Assembly: GCA_964019165.1 (NCBI GenBank)
Contig: OZ025271.1
Coordinates: 9,123,775-9,187,774 of the forward strand
DNA from: Mastigias papua
Taxonomy: Eukaryota > Cnidaria > Scyphozoa > Rhizostomeae > Mastigiidae
DNA length: 64,000 nt
Direction: 5' to 3'
The notes below the pieces were generated by a model that was not told where the DNA came from, did no database searches, and worked only from the letters and a program-made list of their open reading frames with translations. Each line of letters opens with the position of its first letter. Positions within the stretch are counted from its first letter, which is position 1. This document shows, piece after piece, positions 11,971 through 20,720 of the stretch. The position numbers were made by a program, and so were the translations under genes.

Positions 11971-14900
11971 TTAAAAGTCATGTAGCTCCGGATCTGGCCA
12001 AGATTTGTTTCGTCTACAGAAAATGAAATAGGTGCATCTTATGGCAATGTTGGAAGCTTTCATAATGATCTGCTGTTGACGAGTAGTGTCAAAGTGCAAA
12101 TCTTTCAGCATCGATGAAAAGGAGTCAGAGGATCTACCAAGTATATCAAGAGCACTCATAGAGAGATTAATAAATTTAACATCATAAAACTTTTCCTGGA
12201 GGGCTACAATAAGGGGGCGATATTTATCAGATTTGCGTTCACTATTGATCGTTATATTTGACTCAAAGCCAACAGTTAACTCTAGTAGGTATACAGTAGT
12301 ACTATTTAGCACTAGAACAAGATCTGGTCTGAGAGAATCACCAGTAATCAAAGATGGAGATGGAAAAGAAGGAAGATCTGCGTACAACGAGCTATCTTGT
12401 AATGAAGATAGAGTTCTAGAGATATGCAAAAGAACGGAGTTATGGCGCCAGGTATACATGCCATCTTCCAGGTAGGACTTACAACTAGACACAATGTGCT
12501 GGAGACTTTCAGACTGGAGACAGAACGAGCAAGCAGAAGAGGAAGAGAGGGACCATTTGCAAAGGTTCTTTTTTGTAGCCAGAGTGTTGTTTAGGTACTT
12601 TATGGTAAAATTGAAAATGTTTCTGGGCATATTTTTCTGTACTTTTGACCAGAGGTGTTGAGTTTTACTACTAGCATGAAGAAGAATAGATGAGATTACG
12701 AAACCTTGAGATTTAAGTTCATGATGGAGGCGATTTTCACTATCAGTTTGTACCGCATTTAACACTTGTTTTGTGTTACGATATTGATCGTACTGAATAT
12801 TGCAGCCAGTGCTGGTTCTTGCCCAAAGATGGTTTATATCTGAATTAGGAGATGACTTAAGGGCACTTCTAATAACAACCTGGCACTGCGTAAACTTGGT
12901 AGATGGCAGAATAAGGCTTAAACCGTACTTAGATTTAGATATGAGAAGCGAACTAAGTGTAGCACTTATCGGCAGCTCGAGCCATTGACGAACGTATCTA
13001 GATACAAGGCTATCGATGTTTTCAACAATCCATGTCTTACTGAGGTCAGAGATGGTAAAATGCCATGATAGTTTAGACAAGACAAACCGATGATATAAAA
13101 GAAGCTTATTTTTGGGGTGACAGGGGATTGCATCAATTTTACTCAAAAAATCATTTACTAACCCTAGCACTTCTGACATGTGGTCGACATTATCCATTGA
13201 GAAGTTAAAATATCTACCCAAGTATTTGAAAGACTTACCCATCTCGACGGTAGGAACAACGGCCTGGTTTATTAACAGTTTAGGGAGATATTGAGTTGAT
13301 GAAGTAGAAGATTTTTTAATTCCGAATGTGGAACATTTATCAACTCTAATAACCATGTTAGCCCAAGTACACCATCTTGTAAAATGATTAAGAAGAAGTT
13401 GATTCTCATTTTCAAGCCCAGTTATGACAGCAGCATCATCAGCAAATTGAAACCAATGAATTGGACGAAGAGAACTAATAGAGAAGCCGAACTGTGTAAA
13501 TTTCGAGTCCGAAATGTAATGTATGAACGTATTAAAGCATAAGTTGAAGGTTAATGGGCTTAGGCAATCCCCCTGGAGAACGCCGCGGCCTATTGTAATA
13601 AATGGTGTTTTAAAAGAGTCAGTGATGACAGATGTCTGAAATTCTGAGTAAAGACTGCCGATTAATAGTTGAATTTGAGTGGGAATGTGATGATATTTTA
13701 AAACTTCAGGAATGAGGTTATGATGTACTTCACCAAACGCGTTTTTAAGGTCCAACAATGTGATTACTAGAGACTTTTGTTTAATCCTGGCAGCATTAAT
13801 AACGCTAGCCATCTGGGCAGTGTGTTCAAAGGTGCCAGTCAACTTAGGAAGAAAGCCTTTTTGAATTTGATGTTCAATATAGCCATTTGCCTTGAGAAAA
13901 GCAAACATTGAATCACGTACACATGATGTAAAGATCTTAAGAGGTACGCTCTCGAGAGTTATCGGCCTGAAATTAGAAGGATCAGAAGGATCGCCCTTTT
14001 TATGCACAAGAACTGTGCATGCTTTTTTCCATGCATTTGGAATTTCACTTGACTGCCAGATGATTCTAAATACAGCTGTGATATACGAACGGAGATAGGG
14101 ACAGCGCTTGAATGGAATGATAGATATTTTATCAAGAGGGCATGGTGAACCGGAAGCTTTCATTCTACGTACGATCTTCGTGACTTGATGATATGATGGG
14201 GGCGATAAATCATAGGAAATTGTAGGCTGAGGAAGAGGGGAAATCCAGCTAGGGATTTTAAAAGATTTAGCAGGATTTATAGCACGAAAGAAGGTACAAA
14301 AACACTGAGTGCAAGTAGTGGAATCGAATGATGGAAGTGATGAGGTACGCTGCTTGAATTGTTGTTTGACATAACTCCAAAAGGACGCCTTGATTAGTTT
14401 ATCATGATCGGTAACCATATTTAGTGAGTTAGAAGTCCTACGTAACTTCAATCGCAGAGTCTTTGCAACATATCTGACTTCCATAACATCAGCATTCGAT
14501 TGTTTTAGATGATTTAACGTTGATTTAAGCATAGAGATCGAGTAATCCTTATATTTGTGAGCGAATTCCGATGTGCCTGTATCGTCCGAGGAACCAAAGT
14601 TCATATAGAAATAATTATAGATAATGGAGTTCATTGATGATACAATATCGTTTATGTTTACTGCATTCACATCTGCAATAGGCATTGAGGCCGCGAAGAA
14701 ATCGTTAGCTAATTTCCAATCGAAGTCAGATTTAGGCAACTTAACACCTACTTTTATTTTGGGCGTTGAAGTAAAATCAATATTATGTTCAATTTGGTCA
14801 GTATCTTCATAAGCCTCGTCGGCATCTAGTGATTCGAATGTTTCCTCGCTTAGGCCCTTGATGACACGGCAGCTGCGCTGGTGCATTTTCAAACCACGCA

Positions 14901-15153
14901 AACCGTTGCAAACTTTTCCACAGCAGCATTTCACTTCCGAACAATTACTTACTGATTTTGAAGCGTTATCCGATCTAAAAACTGACGAATTACAATTTTT
15001 CCTCTGACCCTTGGGCTCCGAGTCATTTTTGTCAAACGAGTTTAGCTTCTCTTTACATCTCCATGCATGGCGGCCTAGCGATTTGAATTCCCCGCCACAG
15101 AACGAGCATATCACAAAAATGGCCAAGAACGATGTAAATCCGGAACGAAGCAT
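11971..15153 (-). CDS. H2 polyprotein: zinc fingers, reverse transcriptase, RLE endonuclease
   Basis: About 1060 aa and fully open. I choose the second ATG (15151-15153) because GGATATGCTTCG here matches GGACAATGCTTCG at the start of H6; an ATG two codons upstream is possible. Residues 1-15 are hydrophobic and lead into finger 1 (Cys16, Cys19, His29, Cys33). Finger 2 (CNGLRGLKMHQRSC) lies near residues 77-96. The RT has NFRPITLESVPLK, LLDLKNAFGEVHHN, GVLQGDCLSPLTF and catalytic FADD near residue 570. The knuckle CSFCLQSESLQHIVSSC is near 874-891, followed by TWRHNS, RPDLVL near 941 and ELTVGFESN near 958, then Lys-Tyr of the PD-(D/E)xK nuclease. The protein would nick target DNA and copy element RNA at the nick, in the nucleus. 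All catalytic residues are present, so the copy could be functional. Confidence 0.85.
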   Translation of the reverse strand: MLRSGFTSFLAIFVICSFCGGEFKSLGRHAWRCKEKLNSFDKNDSEPKGQRKNCNSSVFRSDNASKSVSNCSEVKCCCGKVCNGLRGLKMHQRSCRVIKGLSEETFESLDADEAYEDTDQIEHNIDFTSTPKIKVGVKLPKSDFDWKLANDFFAASMPIADVNAVNINDIVSSMNSIIYNYFYMNFGSSDDTGTSEFAHKYKDYSISMLKSTLNHLKQSNADVMEVRYVAKTLRLKLRRTSNSLNMVTDHDKLIKASFWSYVKQQFKQRTSSLPSFDSTTCTQCFCTFFRAINPAKSFKIPSWISPLPQPTISYDLSPPSYHQVTKIVRRMKASGSPCPLDKISIIPFKRCPYLRSYITAVFRIIWQSSEIPNAWKKACTVLVHKKGDPSDPSNFRPITLESVPLKIFTSCVRDSMFAFLKANGYIEHQIQKGFLPKLTGTFEHTAQMASVINAARIKQKSLVITLLDLKNAFGEVHHNLIPEVLKYHHIPTQIQLLIGSLYSEFQTSVITDSFKTPFITIGRGVLQGDCLSPLTFNLCFNTFIHYISDSKFTQFGFSISSLRPIHWFQFADDAAVITGLENENQLLLNHFTRWCTWANMVIRVDKCSTFGIKKSSTSSTQYLPKLLINQAVVPTVEMGKSFKYLGRYFNFSMDNVDHMSEVLGLVNDFLSKIDAIPCHPKNKLLLYHRFVLSKLSWHFTISDLSKTWIVENIDSLVSRYVRQWLELPISATLSSLLISKSKYGLSLILPSTKFTQCQVVIRSALKSSPNSDINHLWARTSTGCNIQYDQYRNTKQVLNAVQTDSENRLHHELKSQGFVISSILLHASSKTQHLWSKVQKNMPRNIFNFTIKYLNNTLATKKNLCKWSLSSSSACSFCLQSESLQHIVSSCKSYLEDGMYTWRHNSVLLHISRTLSSLQDSSLYADLPSFPSPSLITGDSLRPDLVLVLNSTTVYLLELTVGFESNITINSERKSDKYRPLIVALQEKFYDVKFINLSMSALDILGRSSDSFSSMLKDLHFDTTRQQQIIMKASNIAIRCTYFIFCRRNKSWPDPELHDF

Positions 15154-15333
15154 ATCCAATCGAAAGTCGATAATATATCCTTGTTATAAATGATATAGTA
15201 CGAAGTAATAACTGCAGACAATATCAAAACCGATGAAACTTTTTGGGTTGTGCACAACAAGCGTGTTACTGCTCTGCTCAACAACCATCCATAATTTTTT
15301 TTTTAAAACTTTGACATATATAAACTAAACATA

Positions 15334-15372
15334 CAAATACAAATCTCTCTAATGATAGGTAATTTGCACTTG
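15334..15372 (-). promoter_or_regulatory. H1 3'-UTR hairpin
   Basis: CAAATACAAAT (15334-15344) pairs with ATTTGCACTTG (15362-15372). The core 7 bp pair fully with one G-U pair, and the loop keeps TACCT and TAGAGAG. Confidence 0.55.
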
Positions 15373-15454
15373 GCTGGTCTAATTACAGATAACGTTAAAA
15401 AAAAAAGAGAGAGATACTATATATATGAACAAGCTAACGGAGGAAAGAAATCTG

Positions 15455-15989
15455 TTAATAAGAAAGAAGTTCCGGGTTAGTCCAGGGTTTGTTGCGCATG
15501 CAGAATATGTAATACGTTGTGCGAATTATTATACTAGTTAATTTAGTAATTATGAAGTTAGTGTGCCCTGTGTTAGTAGTTAGATCGTTACACATCTGAA
15601 TAAATGAATCGCAAGATTGCCCAAAGATTCCAAGGGAACTTATGGACAAGTTCACAAATTTGACGTGACGGTATTTCGATGAAAGGTCATTTAGAAGGTA
15701 ACGATATTTGGTAAATTTCCTATTAGCATTATTCTTAAGGTTCGTCTCAAAGCCGACGCTCAATTCAATTACGTACAGAGTATTACAAGAAGTGGAGATA
15801 AGCATGTCAGGACGTAGATCATCGCCAGTGATAAGAGAAGGGGAAAGATATTGAGGGAGGTCAACATAAAAAGTGCAGTGATTCAAACATTGCAATGATG
15901 AGGCAAGGAAGTTTAGGGCAGAGTCATGTCTCCATGTGAAGCGGCCTTCGTTGAGATAAGTTTTACAGCCTGCAACAACATGGAGAAGA

Positions 15990-15990
<1 letters not shown>
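15455..15990 (-). pseudogene. H1 RLE endonuclease fragment
   Basis: About 178 codons from LLHVVAGC, the second half of the CCHC knuckle, through TWRHDSALNFL, RPDMLI, ELSVGFETN and NRKFTKYRYLL to the normal C-terminus IRTTYYIFCMRNK...LLSY. The nuclease residues remain, but the first two Cys of the knuckle and the whole RT are gone. The apparent poly-Ile stretch upstream is only the TAA run read in frame. Confidence 0.75.

Positions 15991-16042
<52 letters not shown>
15991..16042. repeat. (TAA)n, 52 bp, shared by diverging H1 and D1
   Basis: The longest pure TAA run in the window. A minus-strand HERO-like fragment (H1) and a plus-strand R4-like fragment (D1) both have their truncated 5' ends at this run, so it separates the two trains. 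Confidence 0.95.
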
Positions 16043-16043
<1 letters not shown>

Positions 16044-16683
16044 GATTGTCTATGCCGAATGTGTAAGCAGGCTGATGAAACAGTAAACCATCTTTTAAGC
16101 GAATGTAGCAAAATGGCGCAAAGAGAGTTTAAAAGACGTCACGACTGGCTCGGAAAAAAGATTCATTGGGAAGTTTGCCTGAAATATGGATTTGATGTGA
16201 AAAGAAAATGGTACGAGCATGAGCCCGAAACAACGATGGAGAATGATATTAGTACAATTCTGTGGGACTTCAATATAAATACGGATCATGTTATACAAGC
16301 AAGGCGCCCAGACTTAGTTATTAAGGATAAGCTAAAGAATCAGTGCCTGATAGTGGACTTTGCTATTCCATCCGATAGCCGCATTGAAACAAAAGAATAT
16401 GAAAAGTTAGACAAATACCAAGACTTAGCAAGGGAACTTAAAAAGCTATGGAATATGAATGTACGGGTTATACCTATAATTATTGGTGCCCTTGGGACTA
16501 TTCCTAAAGATCTTCATCAACGACTCAAAGAAATCGGCATTGAGACCAAGATTGTAGAACTGCAGAAAACAGTTATTCTTAATTCTGCTAGAATCCTCAG
16601 AAAAGTCCTTGAGTTTTGAGGAGACTTGATGTCACCAAGCCTCAGGGACATATATGAACCATTTGAGTAATGTGCGACAAATA

Positions 16684-16684
<1 letters not shown>
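16042..16684 (+). mobile_element. R4/Dong-like element D1, 3' fragment
   Basis: A 5'-truncated plus-strand copy of subfamily A containing only the endonuclease end. The coding part (16041-16619, 192 codons) has the knuckle CRMCKQADETVNHLLSEC, FKRRHD, WYEHEPE, RPDLVI, VDFAIPSDSR and the family end IGALGTIPKDL...ARILRKVLEF. A 3' UTR of about 65 nt leads into the TAA run 16685-16725. RT and N-terminal domains are missing. R4-clade assignment comes from the motif style and the TAA target known for Dong. Confidence 0.75.

Positions 16685-16725
<41 letters not shown>
16685..16725. repeat. (TAA)n between D1 and D2
   Basis: A pure TAA run that is both the 3' tail of D1 and the 5' flank of D2. Confidence 0.95.
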
Positions 16726-17014
16726 TTGTCCTGGGTATGACAAAACTGCAACCGGTTGTGGAGTTTCGACGTGGGATAATGAGGTTACCCTTTGTCACAA
16801 CTACCTCCAGGTCACCCTTGAGCAAGGTGTAGTACCTGTTAGCTCTTCCCGAAACTATGAAATACCAGATTGGCATCTGGCGGGGGTTAGTTTGCCTCAT
16901 GGGTAGGAAGTGGCTCGTTTTTGCCTTGGTTGGCAACCCTCCTAGAGATGGTGTCTCGATAAAAATACCGGTGGTAGTTTAACCTAAAAACACTAGCCTC
17001 TTGATGAGTGAAAA
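16725..17014 (+). promoter_or_regulatory. D2 structured 5' leader
   Basis: A series of hairpins: TTGTC with GACAA right at the 5' end; GTTGTGG (16755-16761) with TCACAAC (16795-16801); CCAGA (16865-16869) with TCTGG (16876-16880); TAGGA (16904-16908) with TCCTA (16940-16944), enclosing GCC/GGC; and, immediately adjacent, GAGA(TGGTG)TCTC at 16945-16957. The last ends about 57 nt before the start codon. The same helices appear in other D elements with compensatory changes. Confidence 0.7.
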
Positions 17015-20000
17015 ATGTCAATTGATAATATATCAGTTAACGGCGTAAACGGGGCTGGAACTGACAACAGTGAAGGTCTCGCGCCCGGCAGTTGTTCTGT
17101 GCGCACGCAGGCAGACTCCGGTCGTCATCCCATGACTGCAAGGAACAAAACATCTAGAACTGCTTGGAGTAAGGAAGTGAACAAGCTTGTCATGAAGTGT
17201 TTCTATGCCAGTGAACCGTCGAAGAGAGGATATCGCAAAAGAATGTTTGCCAAATGGCAAGAAATTGATGTTTTTACTGTCTCTGAACAGAGATTAGCGG
17301 TCCAGGTAAGAGCTATTAAGAATAATGGATTTTTGTCAAACATTGAGCTAGAAGAGATAGAGGGTAATATAATGATGAAAGAAAATAATAGCACTAGTCA
17401 AGAACGTAGTGACATAACTGAAAGTAGTGAAGAGATACATAATTGTATTGGAAGTGAAGCACTCGGTACGGATCGGTCAGACATTTACTTTGAGAGTGAC
17501 GCAACTGTCAGTGATGAAGAGATAGAAATTCTAAATTTGATAAAAGCTAAGATAGAAAACCCCAGCTCTTTAGAGTCAGTAAATTTACGAGCAATGGACC
17601 GAAGTAAAGTAAAACAGAAACTGGGCATCGTGTATGAAGTGATTGACAAAGTAATTAGCAGAGATATAACAGAAACAAACGTACTTATATTAGCTGCCGC
17701 AAATGTCGTGGCTGGTTTAGTTAATAGGAAGAAGAGCCAGAAAAAGAATGCCATTCCTGTTTGGAAAAAGAGGTTATTGAGACAGATTGCTGAAATACGA
17801 AAAGATCTATCAAGAGTTGAGAAGTGGAGAGATGGAAGGCTAAAATCAGAAAGTCTGAAGGGCTGTCTAGAGGGGAAGTACCATGTTTGGAGAAAGGGTT
17901 TTGTAGCAACTGTGGAAGAGTTGAAGCAGAGAATAAAGACAAAGACCACCAAGATCAAGAAATACGAAGAGCGAAATAACCAATATATACAAAATAGATT
18001 ATTCCAAACCAACCAAAAACTGCTATTTGAAAAAATTGAAGGAATTGAAAGGAATAATGACATAAGACCTAACGCACTTGAAAGCAAAGCATTCTGGAGT
18101 AACATCTGGTCAAAAGATGTAGAGTACAACAATGAAGCAAGTTGGATAAAGGAGATTGAACAGCACGTAGAGAGTGTAAGGAAACAGGCTGATATAAAAG
18201 TTACTTTGCATAGCTTACAATTACAACTTAGAAAAGTCCCCAAATGGAAAGCTTGTGGCCTAGACAAGGTGCATGGTTATTGGATTAAAGGTTTTACAAA
18301 GTTGCACCCATTGATGGCAGCACAGCTAAATGAGTGCATTACCATAGGAGAGACTCCATCGTGGATGATTAGGGGTAGGACATGCCTGATTCTCAAAGAC
18401 GTGAAGAAAGGGAGTGACGTTACCAACTTTAGACCTATAACTTGTCTTCCTCTTATGTGGAAGGTATTAACGGCCATAGTGAGTGAGTCGGTATATCATC
18501 ATCTTGAAAGTGAAAAGTTATTGCCAGAGGAGCAAAAGGGTTGTAGGAAGAATAGTAGGGGAACCAAAGACCAACTAATGATTGACAAAATGGTGATGAA
18601 GAATTGCAAAAGAAGGTTAACAAACTTGTGTATTGCCTGGATTGACTATAAAAAGGCATATGACATGGTTCCTCATTCCTGGATACTTGCGTGCTTACGT
18701 ATGTTCAAATTAGCAGATAATGTCTTTAATTTGATAGAAAAGTCAATGAGTTCTTGGACCGTTGATCTGACATCAGGAGGAGAAATGCTTGGTCAGGTTA
18801 AAATTAAGAGAGGCATCTTTCAAGGAGACAGTCTATCACCTATGCTCTTTGTATTGACTATGATTCCATTGTCAATTGTTCTCAATAACTTGAAGGTTGG
18901 ATATCTGTTAGGTCGAAACAGGGGGAAACTAAATCACCTCTTGTTTATGGACGATTTGAAATTATATGGGAAGAGTATGAGTGAATTAGATTCACTGGTT
19001 GAAGCAACCCGCATATATAGTCAGGATATTGGTATGGAATTTGGAATCTCTAAATGTGCAATGCTAGAAATGAAACGTGGTAAAATGGTAGCAAGTAATG
19101 GATTAGAGTTACCTTCGGGAGAGATAATTAAGGCATTAGAGAGTAGCGATGGGTACAAATATTTAGGTATAATCCAGTGCGACACAACAATGAATAGAAA
19201 CATGAAACAAATCCTAACAAAAGAATATTTTAGACGAATAAGAAAAATTTTGAAGTCGAATCTGAACGCTGGGAATACGATCCAAGCAATAAATTTAAGA
19301 GCAGTCTCTATACTTAGATATGGGGCAGGAATTGTAGACTGGCGAAAAGCAGAGTTACAGCAAATGGACAGAAAAACCCATAAATTACTAACGATATATA
19401 GAAGTATGCATTCCCAGGGTGATGTAGACAGGACTTATATGAAGAGAAGTAAAGGTGGACGAGGATTGATAAGTATTGAAGAGTGTGTGATGCTTGAGTC
19501 AACCAGTCTTGGTTTCTATGTAAATGGAAAGGAAGAGGTGCTACTACAAGAAGTTGTGAAAGAAGGTTTCATGGGTGAAAATGAGAATCCCAAAATTTTG
19601 AAGGACAGATTACGTAAAGCACGAGAAGAAAGGTATTACAACAAATCATTGCACTCAGTGTTTTTTAGAGAAACTGAAGAAGGAAGAGACGAAAATAACA
19701 GTTGGCTATGGGTTAAGAAGGGGTATTTGAAGAAGGAAACAGAAGGGCTGATCATGGCTGCTCAGGATCAAGCAATAAGGACAAACTGGATACGGCATAA
19801 CATTGATAAAGAAGACATTTCACCATTGTGTAGATTATGTGGTGCAAGAGCTGAAACTGTAAGCCATATAGTGTCAGAATGTAAAGAGTTGGCTGAGACT
19901 GAATACAAAAAGATAAGACATGATAAAGTTGCTGCTATACTCCATTGGCAGTTTTGTCAGAAATATGGGTTTCCTACTACTGCAAAGAGCTATGAGCATT

Positions 20001-20422
20001 TTATAGACAAAGAGATGACTGTCCTAGAAAATGAAGAGATCAAGCTGTTATGGGATTTTTCTATCCAAACGGAAATGAAAATAGAGCATAACAAACCAGA
20101 CCTAGTTTTGCTGGATAAAAAGGAAATAATCTGTTACATTATCGATGTGGCTTGCCCTTTTGATACGAGAGTAGAGAAAAAGGAGAAAGAAAAATTTGAG
20201 CACTATACCGACTTGAAATATGAGCTCCTCAAGGTTTGGAACACGGAAGTAACAAAAGTGTACATAATACCAATTGTCATTGGCGCATTAGGAATAGTCA
20301 CAAAGAATATTGTCAAATATCTAGAAAAGATCGATTTCAAACCGGGACTAGAACCATTGCAGAAAGCTTGTTTATTGGGAACTGCTAGAATCATTAGAAA
20401 AGTTTTGGATTACAATCAATAA
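17015..20422 (+). CDS. D2 polyprotein: Myb-like domain, reverse transcriptase, RLE endonuclease
   Basis: 1135 aa, open throughout. Residues about 49-122 form a Myb/SANT-like helical block (WSKEVNKLV...RLAVQVRAIKNNGFLS). A Lys/Arg-rich helical linker follows. RT landmarks are NFRPITCLP near 471, [15 protein letters not shown] near 542, [13 protein letters not shown] near 600 and catalytic FMDD near 644. The knuckle CRLCGARAETVSHIVSEC spans about 939-956 (CX2CX8HX4C), then IRHD, KPDLVLLD near 1027 and IDVACPFDTR near 1042, the RLE catalytic core. The protein is expected to bind a TAA repeat, nick it and reverse-transcribe its own RNA. Every catalytic box is intact, and the copy lies between TAA runs as expected for Dong-type targeting. 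The start is the only ATG near the end of the structured leader. Confidence 0.88.
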   Translation: MSIDNISVNGVNGAGTDNSEGLAPGSCSVRTQADSGRHPMTARNKTSRTAWSKEVNKLVMKCFYASEPSKRGYRKRMFAKWQEIDVFTVSEQRLAVQVRAIKNNGFLSNIELEEIEGNIMMKENNSTSQERSDITESSEEIHNCIGSEALGTDRSDIYFESDATVSDEEIEILNLIKAKIENPSSLESVNLRAMDRSKVKQKLGIVYEVIDKVISRDITETNVLILAAANVVAGLVNRKKSQKKNAIPVWKKRLLRQIAEIRKDLSRVEKWRDGRLKSESLKGCLEGKYHVWRKGFVATVEELKQRIKTKTTKIKKYEERNNQYIQNRLFQTNQKLLFEKIEGIERNNDIRPNALESKAFWSNIWSKDVEYNNEASWIKEIEQHVESVRKQADIKVTLHSLQLQLRKVPKWKACGLDKVHGYWIKGFTKLHPLMAAQLNECITIGETPSWMIRGRTCLILKDVKKGSDVTNFRPITCLPLMWKVLTAIVSESVYHHLESEKLLPEEQKGCRKNSRGTKDQLMIDKMVMKNCKRRLTNLCIAWIDYKKAYDMVPHSWILACLRMFKLADNVFNLIEKSMSSWTVDLTSGGEMLGQVKIKRGIFQGDSLSPMLFVLTMIPLSIVLNNLKVGYLLGRNRGKLNHLLFMDDLKLYGKSMSELDSLVEATRIYSQDIGMEFGISKCAMLEMKRGKMVASNGLELPSGEIIKALESSDGYKYLGIIQCDTTMNRNMKQILTKEYFRRIRKILKSNLNAGNTIQAINLRAVSILRYGAGIVDWRKAELQQMDRKTHKLLTIYRSMHSQGDVDRTYMKRSKGGRGLISIEECVMLESTSLGFYVNGKEEVLLQEVVKEGFMGENENPKILKDRLRKAREERYYNKSLHSVFFRETEEGRDENNSWLWVKKGYLKKETEGLIMAAQDQAIRTNWIRHNIDKEDISPLCRLCGARAETVSHIVSECKELAETEYKKIRHDKVAAILHWQFCQKYGFPTTAKSYEHFIDKEMTVLENEEIKLLWDFSIQTEMKIEHNKPDLVLLDKKEIICYIIDVACPFDTRVEKKEKEKFEHYTDLKYELLKVWNTEVTKVYIIPIVIGALGIVTKNIVKYLEKIDFKPGLEPLQKACLLGTARIIRKVLDYNQ

Positions 20423-20529
20423 GATGATGTTTTAGAGAGAAAGACCTACGATCTATTATCTCAAGCAACGGGAGGTGGCCTGATAATAGACAAACTACTG
20501 GTATAACATCAGAACCATGAGAATAGATA

Positions 20530-20554
20530 TAATAATAATAATAATAATAATAAT
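20530..20554. repeat. (TAA)n between D2 and D3
   Basis: A pure TAA run joining the D2 3' end to the partially truncated leader of D3. Confidence 0.95.
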
Positions 20555-20720
20555 CTCTCCGAGACCATGAAATACCGGGTTGGCGTCCGGCGGGGGTTAG
20601 TCTGTCTCATGGGTAGGAGGGACTCTTCAGCCTTGGTCGGCAACCCTCCTAGTGATGGTGTCACGAAAAAAATACTAGTGTTTGTTGCACTTGAAATCAA
20701 CAGCTCTTTCTGTTACATAA
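20555..20720 (+). promoter_or_regulatory. D3 5' leader (3' half)
   Basis: TAGGAGGG (20614-20621) pairs perfectly with CCCTCCTA (20644-20651), enclosing GCC/GGC. It is followed without a gap by GTGA(TGGTG)TCAC at 20652-20664. Compared with D2, the second pair of the small hairpin is T-A instead of A-T. Confidence 0.7.

Larger units (their letters stand above)
11776..15288 (-). mobile_element. HERO-like element H2, full length and open
   Basis: A complete copy: conserved 5' terminus (sense TTGTTGAGCAG, plus strand near 15277-15288), a 5' UTR of about 130 nt, one uninterrupted ORF, a 3' UTR of about 195 nt with hairpin, and a (TAA)n tail. Its 5' end abuts the 3' end of H1. Confidence 0.85.
15293..15990 (-). 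mobile_element. HERO-like element H1, 3' fragment
   Basis: A strongly 5'-truncated copy. Its sense 5' end lies at the long TAA run 15991-16042, and its 3' end (TTTTAAAACTTTGACATA on the plus strand) abuts the 5' terminus of H2. It is nearly identical to the corresponding part of H6 (48122-48540). The 3' hairpin is at 15334-15372. Confidence 0.8.
16725..20529 (+). mobile_element. R4/Dong-like element D2, full length and open (subfamily A)
   Basis: A complete element bounded by TAA runs on both sides. It has a structured 5' UTR of 290 nt, an uninterrupted ORF and a 3' UTR of about 107 nt. The 3' UTR contains a perfect 9-bp stem (TCTATTATC with GATAATAGA). It is the best candidate for a recently active R4-like copy in the window. 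Confidence 0.85.

Noticed and set aside
17485..18267. 260-codon ORF antisense to D2
   Set aside because: Shadow of the strongly supported D2 coding frame; hydrophobic composition comes from reading Lys/Glu-rich codons backwards.
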